From: an uncultured Collinsella sp.
GTDB lineage: Bacteria > Actinomycetota > Coriobacteriia > Coriobacteriales > Coriobacteriaceae
Assembly: GCA_900541725.1 (NCBI GenBank)
Contig: UQLB01000011.1
Coordinates: 5,677-69,676, forward strand
Reading direction: 5' to 3'
Length of the DNA: 64,000 bases
Under the pieces are notes generated by a model. The model had not been told where the DNA came from. It saw nothing but the letters and a program-made list of their open reading frames with translations, and ran no database searches. Of the stretch, positions 55,483-63,438 are shown piece by piece. Positions within the stretch are counted from its first letter, which is position 1, and each line of letters starts with the position of its first letter. The position numbers were made by a program, and so were the translations under genes.

Positions 55483-56892
55483 TTACTCGCCCAGCAGGCT
55501 CTTGGTGATCGAAGCGGCGGCCTTCTTGCCGGCGCCCATCGCCAGAATGACCGTAGCGGCACCGGTGACGATGTCGCCGCCGGCCCAGATGCGGGGATCG
55601 GTGGTCTGGCCGGTCTCCTCGTCGGCGACGATGTAGCCCCACTTGTTGAGCTCCATCTTGCCGCCGATCTTGGCAGCGAAGGGGTTGGCGTTGGTGCCGA
55701 TAGCCGAGATCGCGACGTCGCAGGGGATCTCCTCGATGGCGCCCTCGATGGGCACCGGGCGACGGCGGCCGGACTCGTCGGGCTCGCCGAGCTCCATCTT
55801 CTGGACCTTGACGGCGCACACGGAGCCGTCCTCGCCAGCGACAAACTCGAGCGGGGAGACGAGCGGCAGAACCTCGACGCCCTCGGCCTTGGCATGGTGC
55901 AGCTCGGCGCGACGGCAGGGCATCTCGTCCTCGGTACGACGGTAGGCGATGATGGCGTGCTCGGCGCCCAGACGCTTGGCGGTACGGACGGCGTCCATAG
56001 CCACGTTGCCGCCACCAAAGACGACGACGTTCTTGCCGTGCTTGGTGGGGGTGTCGTACTCGGGGAACTTGTTGGCCTTCATCAGGTTCACGCGGGTGAG
56101 GTACTCGTTCGCGAAGAAGACGTTGGACAGGTTCTCGCCGGGGACGTTGAGGAACTTGGGCAGGCCAGCGCCGGTCGCCACGTAGATGGCGTCGAAGCCC
56201 TGCTCGAACAGCTCCTCGGCCGTGGCCATGTTGCCCACGACGGAGTTGTACTCAAACTTGACGCCCATGTCCTCCAGGCCGTCGATCTCGCGCTTGACGA
56301 CCGCCTTGGGCAGACGGAACTCGGGGATGCCGTAGACCAGCACGCCGCCGCCGGTGAAGAATGCCTCAAAGACGGTGACGTCAAAACCGTTACGGGCGAG
56401 CTCGCCGGCGCAGGTGATGCCGGACGGGCCGGAGCCGACGACGGCGACCTTCTTGCCGTTCTTGGGGGCCATCTTGGGCGTGGAGGCGAGCTCGGGGCGA
56501 TCGCCCAAGAAGCGCTCGAGCTGGCCGATGGCCACAGGCTCGGACTTCTTACCACGGATGCACTTGCCCTCGCACTGGTTCTCCTGCGGGCAGACGCGGC
56601 CGCAGATGGCGGGAAGCATGGAGTCCTCGCGGATGGTATCGAGAGCGCCGCCGAAGTCCTTCTCGCGGATCTGCTCGATAAAGCGGGGGATGTTGATGTT
56701 GACGGGGCAGCCCTCAACACAGAACGGCTTCTTGCAGTTGAGGCAGCGCTCGGCCTCGGCCAGCGCCATCTCCTCGGTGAAGCCCTTGTCGACGGGGCGG
56801 AAGTCGCAGGCGCGCTCGGCAGCCGGCTCCTCGTTATCGGGGGTGCGGGGCGACTTCATATCGGCAACGAAACGACCGTTAACTAGTGGCAT
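55483..56892 (-). CDS. nfnB: NfnB/GltD-like flavoprotein (NADPH-dependent oxidoreductase large subunit)
   Basis: A 469-residue flavoprotein. The N-terminal ferredoxin-like part has CLNCKKPFCVEGCPVNINIP and CGRVCPQENQCEGKC, the GltD-type iron-sulfur cysteines. FAD and NADPH domains follow (VAVVGSGPSGITCAGELAR; VVVFGGGNVAMDAVRTAKRL). The same proteins are often called glutamate synthase small subunit, but no GltB-like gene is near and the neighbour is an NfnA-type subunit. NfnAB transfers electrons between NADH, NADPH and ferredoxin by bifurcation. It overlaps nfnA by 10 bases. Confidence 0.85.
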   Translation of the reverse strand: MPLVNGRFVADMKSPRTPDNEEPAAERACDFRPVDKGFTEEMALAEAERCLNCKKPFCVEGCPVNINIPRFIEQIREKDFGGALDTIREDSMLPAICGRVCPQENQCEGKCIRGKKSEPVAIGQLERFLGDRPELASTPKMAPKNGKKVAVVGSGPSGITCAGELARNGFDVTVFEAFFTGGGVLVYGIPEFRLPKAVVKREIDGLEDMGVKFEYNSVVGNMATAEELFEQGFDAIYVATGAGLPKFLNVPGENLSNVFFANEYLTRVNLMKANKFPEYDTPTKHGKNVVVFGGGNVAMDAVRTAKRLGAEHAIIAYRRTEDEMPCRRAELHHAKAEGVEVLPLVSPLEFVAGEDGSVCAVKVQKMELGEPDESGRRRPVPIEGAIEEIPCDVAISAIGTNANPFAAKIGGKMELNKWGYIVADEETGQTTDPRIWAGGDIVTGAATVILAMGAGKKAAASITKSLLGE

Positions 56893-57722
56893 GCGCAGCT
56901 CTTTTCCTCATAGGCCTTGAGGGACGCGCCCTCTTCGGAACGGTAAGCGGCCTGGCGGGCACGAAGGTCATCCCAGTCGACCAGGGTGGCATCGAAGTCG
57001 GGGCCGTCGACGCAAGCGAACTTGGTCACGCCGCCCACCTCGACGCGGCAGCAGCCGCACATACCGGTGCCGTCAACCATGATGGGGTTGAGCGACGCGG
57101 TGATGGGGGTGTCGTACTTCTGGGCGGTGAGGGTCGAGAACTTCATCATCGGAACGGGGCCGACGCAGAAGACCTGGCTCACGGCCTTGTCCTGCAGCAG
57201 ACGCTCCAGCGGAGCGGTGACAACGCCCTGCTCGCCGTAGGAACCGTCGTCAGTGGTGATGTGGATGTGGTCCTCGTCGAGGAGTTCGCGGAACTGGTCC
57301 TCCATGAGCAGGAGGTCCTTGGTGCGGGCGCCCATGATGGCGTGCACCTCGTGGCCGGTCTCGACCAGGTGCTTGGCGACCGGGAAGGCAATTGCCAGGC
57401 CGACGCCGCCGCCAATGACGGCGCAGGGGCCCTCAGCCATCTCGGTGGGAACGCCCAGCGGGCCCACGACGTCGCGCAGCGACTCGCCGGCCTCGTAGGT
57501 GGAAAGCATTTCGGTGGTCTTGCCGATCACCATGAAGATGAACTCGACCCAGCCCTCGTCACCGTTCCAGCCGGCCAGGGTAAACGGGACACGCTCGCCC
57601 GTCTCATTGGCGCGAACCATGAGGAACTGTCCAGCGTGCGCATGCTTGGCGATTGCGGGCGCCTCGATGCGGAACTTGAACACCTTCTCCGAGAACTGCG
57701 TCTTCTCCAGGATCTTATACAT
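56883..57722 (-). CDS. nfnA: NfnA-like FAD/NAD-binding protein (small subunit)
   Basis: A 279-residue protein of the dihydroorotate dehydrogenase electron-transfer (PyrK-like) family. GQFLMVRANETGERVPFTLA binds FAD, GGGVGLAIAFPVAK and IMGARTKDLLLM form the NAD domain, and the C-terminal MVDGTGMCGCCRVEVGG with a later Cys holds a [2Fe-2S] cluster. The name nfnA is given because of the adjacent nfnB; the alternative name is sulfide dehydrogenase beta subunit. ATG 57722 follows AGAGGGG. Confidence 0.85.
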   Translation of the reverse strand: MYKILEKTQFSEKVFKFRIEAPAIAKHAHAGQFLMVRANETGERVPFTLAGWNGDEGWVEFIFMVIGKTTEMLSTYEAGESLRDVVGPLGVPTEMAEGPCAVIGGGVGLAIAFPVAKHLVETGHEVHAIMGARTKDLLLMEDQFRELLDEDHIHITTDDGSYGEQGVVTAPLERLLQDKAVSQVFCVGPVPMMKFSTLTAQKYDTPITASLNPIMVDGTGMCGCCRVEVGGVTKFACVDGPDFDATLVDWDDLRARQAAYRSEEGASLKAYEEKSCACH

Positions 57723-57905
57723 AGAACCCCTCTCTTGTTAGGGCGACCGAACCGTGCCTCCACGGAAATGGACGGTAGCCCGAATAAAACCGTACGCGCA
57801 CAGGCGCTGTGCAGACATACGGTGCAAATTATACCCTCATGGACATGTCGCTTACGTGTATCTTCGGCGGTTGGGAGCAGGGTTTATCCACTTTGGCCTA
57901 CCAAA

Positions 57906-57934
57906 TAGGGGCAGGTTTATTTTGGTCGGTTTTA
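57906..57934. repeat. GGGGACA-type REP-like repeat (AGGTTTATTTTGG variant)
   Basis: TAGGGGCAGGTTTATTTTGG then TCGGTTTTA. It is in inverted orientation to the copy at 58057-58083, and the two frame the pth terminator. The remaining part of 57723-58094 should hold the nfnA promoter. Confidence 0.75.
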
Positions 57935-57948
57935 TCGGGTAAAACGGC

Positions 57949-57990
57949 AAAGGGGGCCGGCCTCGGGTTGTGATGAGGCCGGCCCCCTTT
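57949..57990 (-). terminator. Terminator after pth
   Basis: AAAGGGGGCCGGCCTC pairs perfectly over 16 bp with GAGGCCGGCCCCCTTT around a 10-base loop. Confidence 0.85.
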
Positions 57991-58056
57991 GGGGCGCTAT
58001 GTGTGTAAGTCGGCGCGCGGTTGATTGCGATGCCGCAACTGAGGTGTTTCCGCAGA

Positions 58057-58097
58057 TAAAACCTGCCAAAATAAACATCCCTAAATGGTAGGTTTTA
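58057..58097. repeat. REP-like repeat overlapping the pth stop
   Basis: TAAAACCTGCC (58057-58067) pairs with GGTAGGTTTTA (58087-58097); the sequence AAAATAAACATCCCTA lies between. The last three bases are the pth stop codon (TAA on the minus strand). Confidence 0.75.
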
Positions 58098-58724
58098 GTG
58101 CTTGCCGTTGGCGGAGGCGGAGCCGTTTACGTGATCGCGGGCGTAGATCACGCCGTGGACGATGGCCAGACCGGCGGCATCTGCGGCGCGGGTGCAGGTG
58201 TCCTGGAAATCCTCGGCCTCGCGGGCGCGTAGCTGCTTGAGCACGTAGTCGGCGACAGCCATCTTGCCGGGAGGGTTGCCGATGCCGGTGCGGATGCGGC
58301 TGAAGTCGCGGCTGCCCATCTTGTCGATGATGGAACGCAGCCCGTTGTGGCCAGCATGGCCGCCGCCCACCTTAACGCGTACGTCGCCGGCGGGAATATC
58401 GAGCTCGTCGTGGATTACGAGCAGCTCCTCGGCCTTGATCTTGTACTCGCGGCAGAGCTTGGAGATGGGGCCGCCCGAGGTATTCATGTACGACTGCGGC
58501 TTGACCAGCACAATCTGGCGCTTGCCGCCCTCTTCCTCGGGGTCGTTGATGTTGATGAGCGCGACCTCGGCGCCGGCCTGGTTTTTCCAGTACGTGACGC
58601 CGGCCTGACGGGCCAGCTCGTCGATTGCCTTAAAGCCGGCGTTGTGGCGGGTCTCGGCATATTCCTCGCCCGGGTTGCCAAGTCCGGCAACCATGCGAAT
58701 CTTAAGCGGCTGCGCAGCTGCCAT
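58095..58724 (-). CDS. pth: Peptidyl-tRNA hydrolase
   Basis: A 209-residue enzyme that recycles peptidyl-tRNA. MVAGLGNPGEEYAETRHNAG contains the catalytic His, KPQSYMNTSGGPI and VIHDELDIPAGDVRVK the substrate cleft with the catalytic Asp, and GGGHAGHNGLRSI the late motif. The start MAAAQPLK at 58724 has GAAAGGAC upstream; the longer open frame to 58829 lacks a site. It sits near prs and glmU, as in many Gram-positives. Confidence 0.96.
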   Translation of the reverse strand: MAAAQPLKIRMVAGLGNPGEEYAETRHNAGFKAIDELARQAGVTYWKNQAGAEVALININDPEEEGGKRQIVLVKPQSYMNTSGGPISKLCREYKIKAEELLVIHDELDIPAGDVRVKVGGGHAGHNGLRSIIDKMGSRDFSRIRTGIGNPPGKMAVADYVLKQLRAREAEDFQDTCTRAADAAGLAIVHGVIYARDHVNGSASANGKH

Positions 58725-58838
58725 GTCTGTCCTTTCGTCGATTTGTCGCCTGTTATGGTGAGCGACCCTGTTGCCGCTGTCAAATGGAGGGCGATTGGGG
58801 TTATTTGGGGGCGTTTGGGCGGTCGTCAAAAGCCGAGG

Positions 58839-59042
58839 TGGACAGTTAGTTCAGATACGTATAAATCTTGGGCCACAGAATTGCCTAATTCGATGCCGCG
58901 GCGCTGTATTGGCGCTTCAGTTAGTCCATATGACGCTGTTTTGAAGTCTACCCGGCCTTCAAATAGGACGAATGGTATAGAGATGACTGCAAAATAGCCT
59001 AATTCAGTGTGTCTATTTATACGTATCTGAACTAACTGTCCA
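58839..59042. repeat. 204-bp element with 28-bp terminal inverted repeats (copy A)
   Basis: The left end TGGACAGTTAGTTCAGATAC plus GTATAAAT (58839-58866) is mirrored exactly at 59015-59042. The inside contains a short direct repeat (GCCTAATTC) and no coding frame. The outer 24 bases recur at both ends of the element at 60367-60568, but the interiors show no similarity by eye. It lies 33 bases beyond the stop of the PD-(D/E)XK gene. Confidence 0.92.
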
Positions 59043-59075
59043 GCCCTGCTCGACGGCGCACGGGTGATTCGCCGT

Positions 59076-60203
59076 TTAGACCGGCGCAAGGCCGATTCCG
59101 GCCCGCAGGGCGTTGAGCCAAGCGGTCTGACGCTTGCGATAGCCCTTGATACGGTATCGGAATCGGACTCCCGCGAGTCGATGCATCGTTTGGGCGAAGG
59201 CTTCGAGTGCAACAAGGTCTTTCATTTGGTCGCGATTGATAACCAGGACGTGGATGCCCATTGCCTTGAGGCCATTATTTCGATTGCCATCGTGGATGCG
59301 AGCGTTTTGAAGCTCATGCCCAATTCCGTTGTATTCGTTGTCGACTCCGGCGGCCGGGCAATATAGGTCGCAGATGGCGTAAGGGATGCCGGAGGACATG
59401 TTGACCGCAAGAGTGTCGAAGTCGATTCGATAGTTGAGTAGCAGGCCTCCCATGGGCAGGCTGCAACATCCGAATCCGCCAAAGCGCATGGGCGCTCCGA
59501 GAACGGCAAACATTAGGGATTCGGCTGGGGATGCAGATCCGGGTCGGGCGAGATTGACTGCCGTGCGAAACGAGGTATATGAGCTACTTTTGGCGAAGCG
59601 TGCGACCGCCTCGAGCTCTTCGATAGTTGTGGCGGGCTCGCATTTGTAGTGTGCCTGTTCGTAGCGGGTCTCGTTCTGTTGTTCGGTCGCCGACTGGTCG
59701 CCCAGGCAATCAAGATCGCTCGTCGCTGCGCAGTCATCGCCCTTGGGCCAGATGGCGTCATAGGCAATGGGGTATGTTGCCCCGGGGGGAAGGGAGTAGG
59801 TTCCGAGCAGTTCCATGAGTAGCATCAAGGTTTTGGCGACTGATTCATTCTTGGAACAAAGCATGGCTGTCATGGCAGGAGACGTAGCGTAGATGTCGGC
59901 CTCGACGTGCATAATTGCACCTTCAGGAAGCGGAGCGGAGAGAATATGCTGAAGAAGTCGCTTGTCGGGGCGCCTGTTGTCTTCGTTTGAAACGAGAAGA
60001 TCGAGCAGTTCGGAATCATCTTCATTCCAGGCGTCGAGTATCGAAAGTGCGCCAAAGTCTATCGCGTCATTGTTGGGAATGCAGCCAGCCAAGGCCTGTG
60101 CTTGCTGTTCGCTATCAACGGAGTCCCAGGGTAGGGCAGAGTACGCCCGTCGTGCGCGACGAATTGCGCGGAGGGCGGAGAAATGTGAAATCACGGTCAT
60201 CAT
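59076..60203 (-). CDS. PD-(D/E)XK (DUF559/Vsr-like) protein, paralogue 2
   Basis: A 375-residue paralogue of the protein at 489-1496. It opens with VISHFSALRAIRRAR, has an acidic middle, then GSASPAES (222-229), FGGFGCCSLPMGG, and the nuclease-like core D279 with E290-Y-N292-G-I-G-H. The usual Lys of E-x-K is Asn here, whereas paralogue 1 keeps K. A C-terminal strand IHVLVINRDQM and a basic end (YRIKGYRKRQ) follow. Nuclease activity is uncertain. It is monocistronic and lies between two ~200-bp inverted-repeat elements, just as paralogue 1 lies between 77-nt repeats. Confidence 0.75.
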   Translation of the reverse strand: MMTVISHFSALRAIRRARRAYSALPWDSVDSEQQAQALAGCIPNNDAIDFGALSILDAWNEDDSELLDLLVSNEDNRRPDKRLLQHILSAPLPEGAIMHVEADIYATSPAMTAMLCSKNESVAKTLMLLMELLGTYSLPPGATYPIAYDAIWPKGDDCAATSDLDCLGDQSATEQQNETRYEQAHYKCEPATTIEELEAVARFAKSSSYTSFRTAVNLARPGSASPAESLMFAVLGAPMRFGGFGCCSLPMGGLLLNYRIDFDTLAVNMSSGIPYAICDLYCPAAGVDNEYNGIGHELQNARIHDGNRNNGLKAMGIHVLVINRDQMKDLVALEAFAQTMHRLAGVRFRYRIKGYRKRQTAWLNALRAGIGLAPV

Positions 60204-60366
60204 AGCTATAACGTACTAAGTTGGCGGCAGAATGCGACCGCCATACCGTTCTTTTCGCTCAGCGGGGCGCTGCGCGCCATGAACGGCTGGGTGTTATGAA
60301 ATCGGTGGAATCGGTTGAGGGGATTGTAGGAAATTGAGCTCTGCCGCGAAGGTTGACGATAGCTAC

Positions 60367-60568
60367 TGGACAGTTAGTTCAGATACGTATAAGACGGCGG
60401 GCGTTCGAGGCGTTTCTAAGGGCTTTCGAGGGCGATTTGAGGGTAAATATGCGGCGGTCGTACTCGAAAGCGATGAGCTTTGGGCAGTATGGCGTTCGCC
60501 GGGGAGCTCAGAAGGCTCAGAACGGCCTTTGGAGCTTTAAAAAAATACGTATCTGAACTAATTGTCCA
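60367..60568. repeat. 202-bp element with 24-bp terminal inverted repeats (copy B)
   Basis: The left end TGGACAGTTAGTTCAGATAC plus GTAT (60367-60390) is mirrored at 60545-60568 with one mismatch. The ends match copy A at 58839-59042, the length is nearly the same, and the interior differs. It lies upstream of the PD-(D/E)XK gene start. Confidence 0.92.
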
Positions 60569-60586
60569 GGGAAGGTTGTCGAGGGG

Positions 60587-60626
60587 TAGAAAAAGGGTCG
60601 GAAGCGAGCTTCCGACCCTTTAAAAA
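60587..60626 (-). terminator. Terminator after prs
   Basis: AAAGGGTCGGAAGC and GCTTCCGACCCTTT pair around a two-base centre; on the minus strand a T5 run follows. Confidence 0.9.
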
Positions 60627-60654
60627 CACCAAAGATGATGAGATGCACGCTGGA

Positions 60655-61641
60655 TTACAGCGCGAAGTCGCCGCCGACGAGCGTGGAGACGGGCTCCTCG
60701 TGGTAAACGGCGGAGATGGCCTGAGCGAACTCTTCGGCGACCGAGATGGTCTTGATCTTGCCGCCGACCTCGACGGGGATGGCATCGGTGACGACGCACT
60801 CGACGATGGGGGCATCGTTCAGGCGCTCGATGGCCGGACCGGAGAAGATGCCGTGGGTGGCGCAGACGTAGATGTCGCCAGCGCCCATAGCCTTGAGCTC
60901 CTTGACGTTGGCGCACAGGGTGCCAGCGGTGTCGATCATGTCGTCGTTGATGATGCAGGTCTTACCCTTGATGTCACCGATGATGCCCATGACCTCGGCG
61001 GCGTTGTGGCGCGGACGGCCCTTGTGGGCGATGGCCAGGTCGCAGCCGAGCATGTCGGACAGCTTCTTGGCGGCCTTGGCACGACCCACGTCGGGGGAGA
61101 CGACAACCAGGTTATCGGTGTCGAAGTGCATGTCGTTGTAGTACTGGCCAAACAGAGGCAGTGCGGACAGGTGGTTAACCGGGATATCAAAGAAGCCCTG
61201 GATCTGGCCCTGGTGCAGGTCGAGGGTGATGATGCGGTTGACGCCGGCGCGCTCGAGCAGGTTGGCGACGAGGCGGGCGGTGATGGGCTCACGCGGGCCG
61301 GCCTTGCGGTCCTGGCGGGCATAGCCGTAGTGGGTGATAACGGCGGTGATGGAGCGGGCGGATGCGCGCTTGGCAGCGTCGGTGGCGATGAGCAGCTCCA
61401 TGAGCATGTCGTTGACGTTGCCGCCGGCCACGGACTGAATCAGGAAGACGTCGGCGCCGCGGACGGTCTCGTCGTAGCGGGCGTAAATCTCACCATTGGC
61501 GAACTGCTTTAGCGTAAGGCCCGAAAGCTCGACCCCAAGGTACTCAGCGATCTTCTGAGCGAGGGGACGGTTGGAGGAACCGGAATACACGCGGATGGAC
61601 TTGCGCATATTCTCCGACTTCTCGGGATCATTAATCGGCAT
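60655..61641 (-). CDS. prs: Ribose-phosphate pyrophosphokinase
   Basis: A 328-residue PRPP synthase. SGSSNRPLAQKIAEYLGVEL, FANGEIYARYDETVRGADVF, THYGYARQDRKA (ATP loop) and IINDDMIDTAGTL (PRPP loop) are intact. PRPP feeds purF, purD and the pyrimidine pathway in this window. ATG 61641 follows AAGGAGAAG. glmU lies upstream on the same strand, a common pairing. Confidence 0.97.
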   Translation of the reverse strand: MPINDPEKSENMRKSIRVYSGSSNRPLAQKIAEYLGVELSGLTLKQFANGEIYARYDETVRGADVFLIQSVAGGNVNDMLMELLIATDAAKRASARSITAVITHYGYARQDRKAGPREPITARLVANLLERAGVNRIITLDLHQGQIQGFFDIPVNHLSALPLFGQYYNDMHFDTDNLVVVSPDVGRAKAAKKLSDMLGCDLAIAHKGRPRHNAAEVMGIIGDIKGKTCIINDDMIDTAGTLCANVKELKAMGAGDIYVCATHGIFSGPAIERLNDAPIVECVVTDAIPVEVGGKIKTISVAEEFAQAISAVYHEEPVSTLVGGDFAL

Positions 61642-61782
61642 TACCCTTCTCCTTTATATCGAATGCCATATAGATGCCTTGTTGCATTGTAACCGCGCGA
61701 CGGGGTTAATCGGGTCTTGATAACGTCTTTACCGTCAACGGACACGAACCGACCACTCATCCGGTTGCGCAGGTCACGATAG

Positions 61783-61815
61783 AAAAAGGAGCCGCCCCCA
61801 TGGGAACAGCTCCTT
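61783..61815 (-). terminator. Terminator after glmU
   Basis: AAGGAGC and GCTCCTT arms with an inner CCCATGGG stem; on the minus strand TTTTTC follows. Confidence 0.85.
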
Positions 61816-61832
61816 AGATGCTTGATAAAACG

Positions 61833-63245
61833 TTATACCTCGTCGTCCTCGTGCAGGCGGCGGCGATAATCGGCGGCCCAGCCCTCAATATTTACCTGAC
61901 GGGCGCGGCCCAGTCCGAGTGCGTCTGCCGGGACCGGCTCGGTGATGACGGAGCCGGCGGCCACGAGCGCGCCGTCGCCGATCTGGGCGGGTGCGACCAT
62001 CATGGTGTCGGAGCCGATGAAGGCATCCTTGCCGATGACGGTCTTGTGCTTGTGCACGCCGTCGTAGTTGCAGGTGATGGAGCCAGCGCCCACGTTGACG
62101 CCGGAGCCCATGGTGGTGTCGCCGATGTAGGACAGGTGCGGCACCTTGGAGCCCTCGCCGATCGTGGACTTCTTGATCTCCACGTGCGTGCCGGCCTTGG
62201 AGCCGTCGAGCATGTGGGTACCCGGGCGCAGGTAGGCGCGCGGGCCGCAGTCGACGCCGTTCTCGATGACGGCCTCGATGGCGATGGTCTCATCGATGAT
62301 GCAGCCGCTGCCGACGGTGGTGTCGGCGAGGCGGCTGTTGGGGCCGAGCTGGCACTCTTCGCCCACGGTGACGTGACCGATCAGATGCGTCTGCGGCCAC
62401 ACGACGGTGTCGCGGCCGATGGTGGCGTCGGGGCCGATCCAGGCCTGCGTGGGGTCGATGAAGGTGACGCCCTCGGCCATCCAGTGCTCGTTGATGCGGT
62501 CGCGCGCGATGGCGGTGAGCTGCGCGAGCTGGATGCGGCTGTTGACGCCCAGGCCGTCGCGGTAGTCGTCGCAGTGGAAGATGGAGACTGCCTGGCCGTG
62601 ACCCTTGAGGATTTCGAGCATGTCGGGCAGGTAGTACTCGGACTGTGCGTTGTCGTTGCCGATCTCGTTGATGTGGGCGGCAAGCTGCGCGCCGTCGAAG
62701 GCGTAGCAGCCGGCGTTGCACTCCAGCAGCGTGGCGGCCTGCTCGGGCGTGCAGTCCTTCTGCTCGATGATGCGCTCGATCTGACCATCGGCGCCCAGCT
62801 TGATGCGGCCGTAGCCAAAGGGATCGGGCGGGGTCATGGTCATGACGGTGCAGGCGAGCTCGCCGGTGGCGACGGTCTGCGCGAACTTGGCGACGGTGTC
62901 GGCGGTGATGAGCGGCAGGTCGCCGTTGAGCACGACGACGGGGCCTTGCGTGATGCCGCAGGCCTCGAGCGCGACCTTGACGGCGTGACCGGTGCCCAGG
63001 CGCTCGGTCTGCTCGACGCACTCGACCTTGGTGGCGCTGTTGGCATAGGCGCCATCGATGAGGGCGCGCATCTCGTCGGCGTGGCTGCCGATGACGACCA
63101 CGACGCGGCTGCAGCCGGCCTTGATGGTGGCGTCGACGATCCACTGGACCATGGGCTTGCCCAGGATCTTGTGCGAAACCTTGCAGTGGTTCGACTTCAT
63201 GCGGGTGCCCTCGCCGGCGGCGAGGATAATTGCGGTTGCGTCCAT
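61833..63245 (-). CDS. glmU: Bifunctional GlmU (GlcNAc-1-P uridyltransferase / GlcN-1-P acetyltransferase)
   Basis: A 470-residue enzyme that makes UDP-GlcNAc for peptidoglycan. The N-terminal pyrophosphorylase has LAAGEGTRMKS at 8-18, LGTGHAVK and VVLNGDLPLI. The C-terminal half is a left-handed hexapeptide helix (GPDATIGRDTVVWPQTHLIG, GVNVGAGSITCNYDGVHKHK). The start MDATAIIL at 63245 has CAGGAG upstream; the longer frame to 63455 is not supported. Confidence 0.96.
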   Translation of the reverse strand: MDATAIILAAGEGTRMKSNHCKVSHKILGKPMVQWIVDATIKAGCSRVVVVIGSHADEMRALIDGAYANSATKVECVEQTERLGTGHAVKVALEACGITQGPVVVLNGDLPLITADTVAKFAQTVATGELACTVMTMTPPDPFGYGRIKLGADGQIERIIEQKDCTPEQAATLLECNAGCYAFDGAQLAAHINEIGNDNAQSEYYLPDMLEILKGHGQAVSIFHCDDYRDGLGVNSRIQLAQLTAIARDRINEHWMAEGVTFIDPTQAWIGPDATIGRDTVVWPQTHLIGHVTVGEECQLGPNSRLADTTVGSGCIIDETIAIEAVIENGVDCGPRAYLRPGTHMLDGSKAGTHVEIKKSTIGEGSKVPHLSYIGDTTMGSGVNVGAGSITCNYDGVHKHKTVIGKDAFIGSDTMMVAPAQIGDGALVAAGSVITEPVPADALGLGRARQVNIEGWAADYRRRLHEDDEV

Positions 63246-63438
63246 GTGATCTCCTGTTACGTTATAGAGACGTGTGTTTGGAAACGATACACGTGGCAAT
63301 ATGATACCGCAGGCATATGATGAGCGCGTAACGATTGATGCGCGACAGCTGAGGTTTGGGCCGCTGGTGTGGTGTTTGCGCTGCTTGCGGGCGGTGCCGG
63401 CAGTGCTTCGGCGTCGGTGATTTGGCGGGAGGGCGGGG

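Noticed and set aside
55483..56892. Glutamate synthase small subunit (gltD)
   Set aside because: No gltB-like gene nearby, and the overlapping partner is an NfnA/PyrK-type protein, which fits NfnAB better; the GltD fold itself is shared.
61818..63320. 500-codon plus-strand frame over glmU
   Set aside because: Shadow of glmU, rich in Asp, Gly, Ala and Val only.
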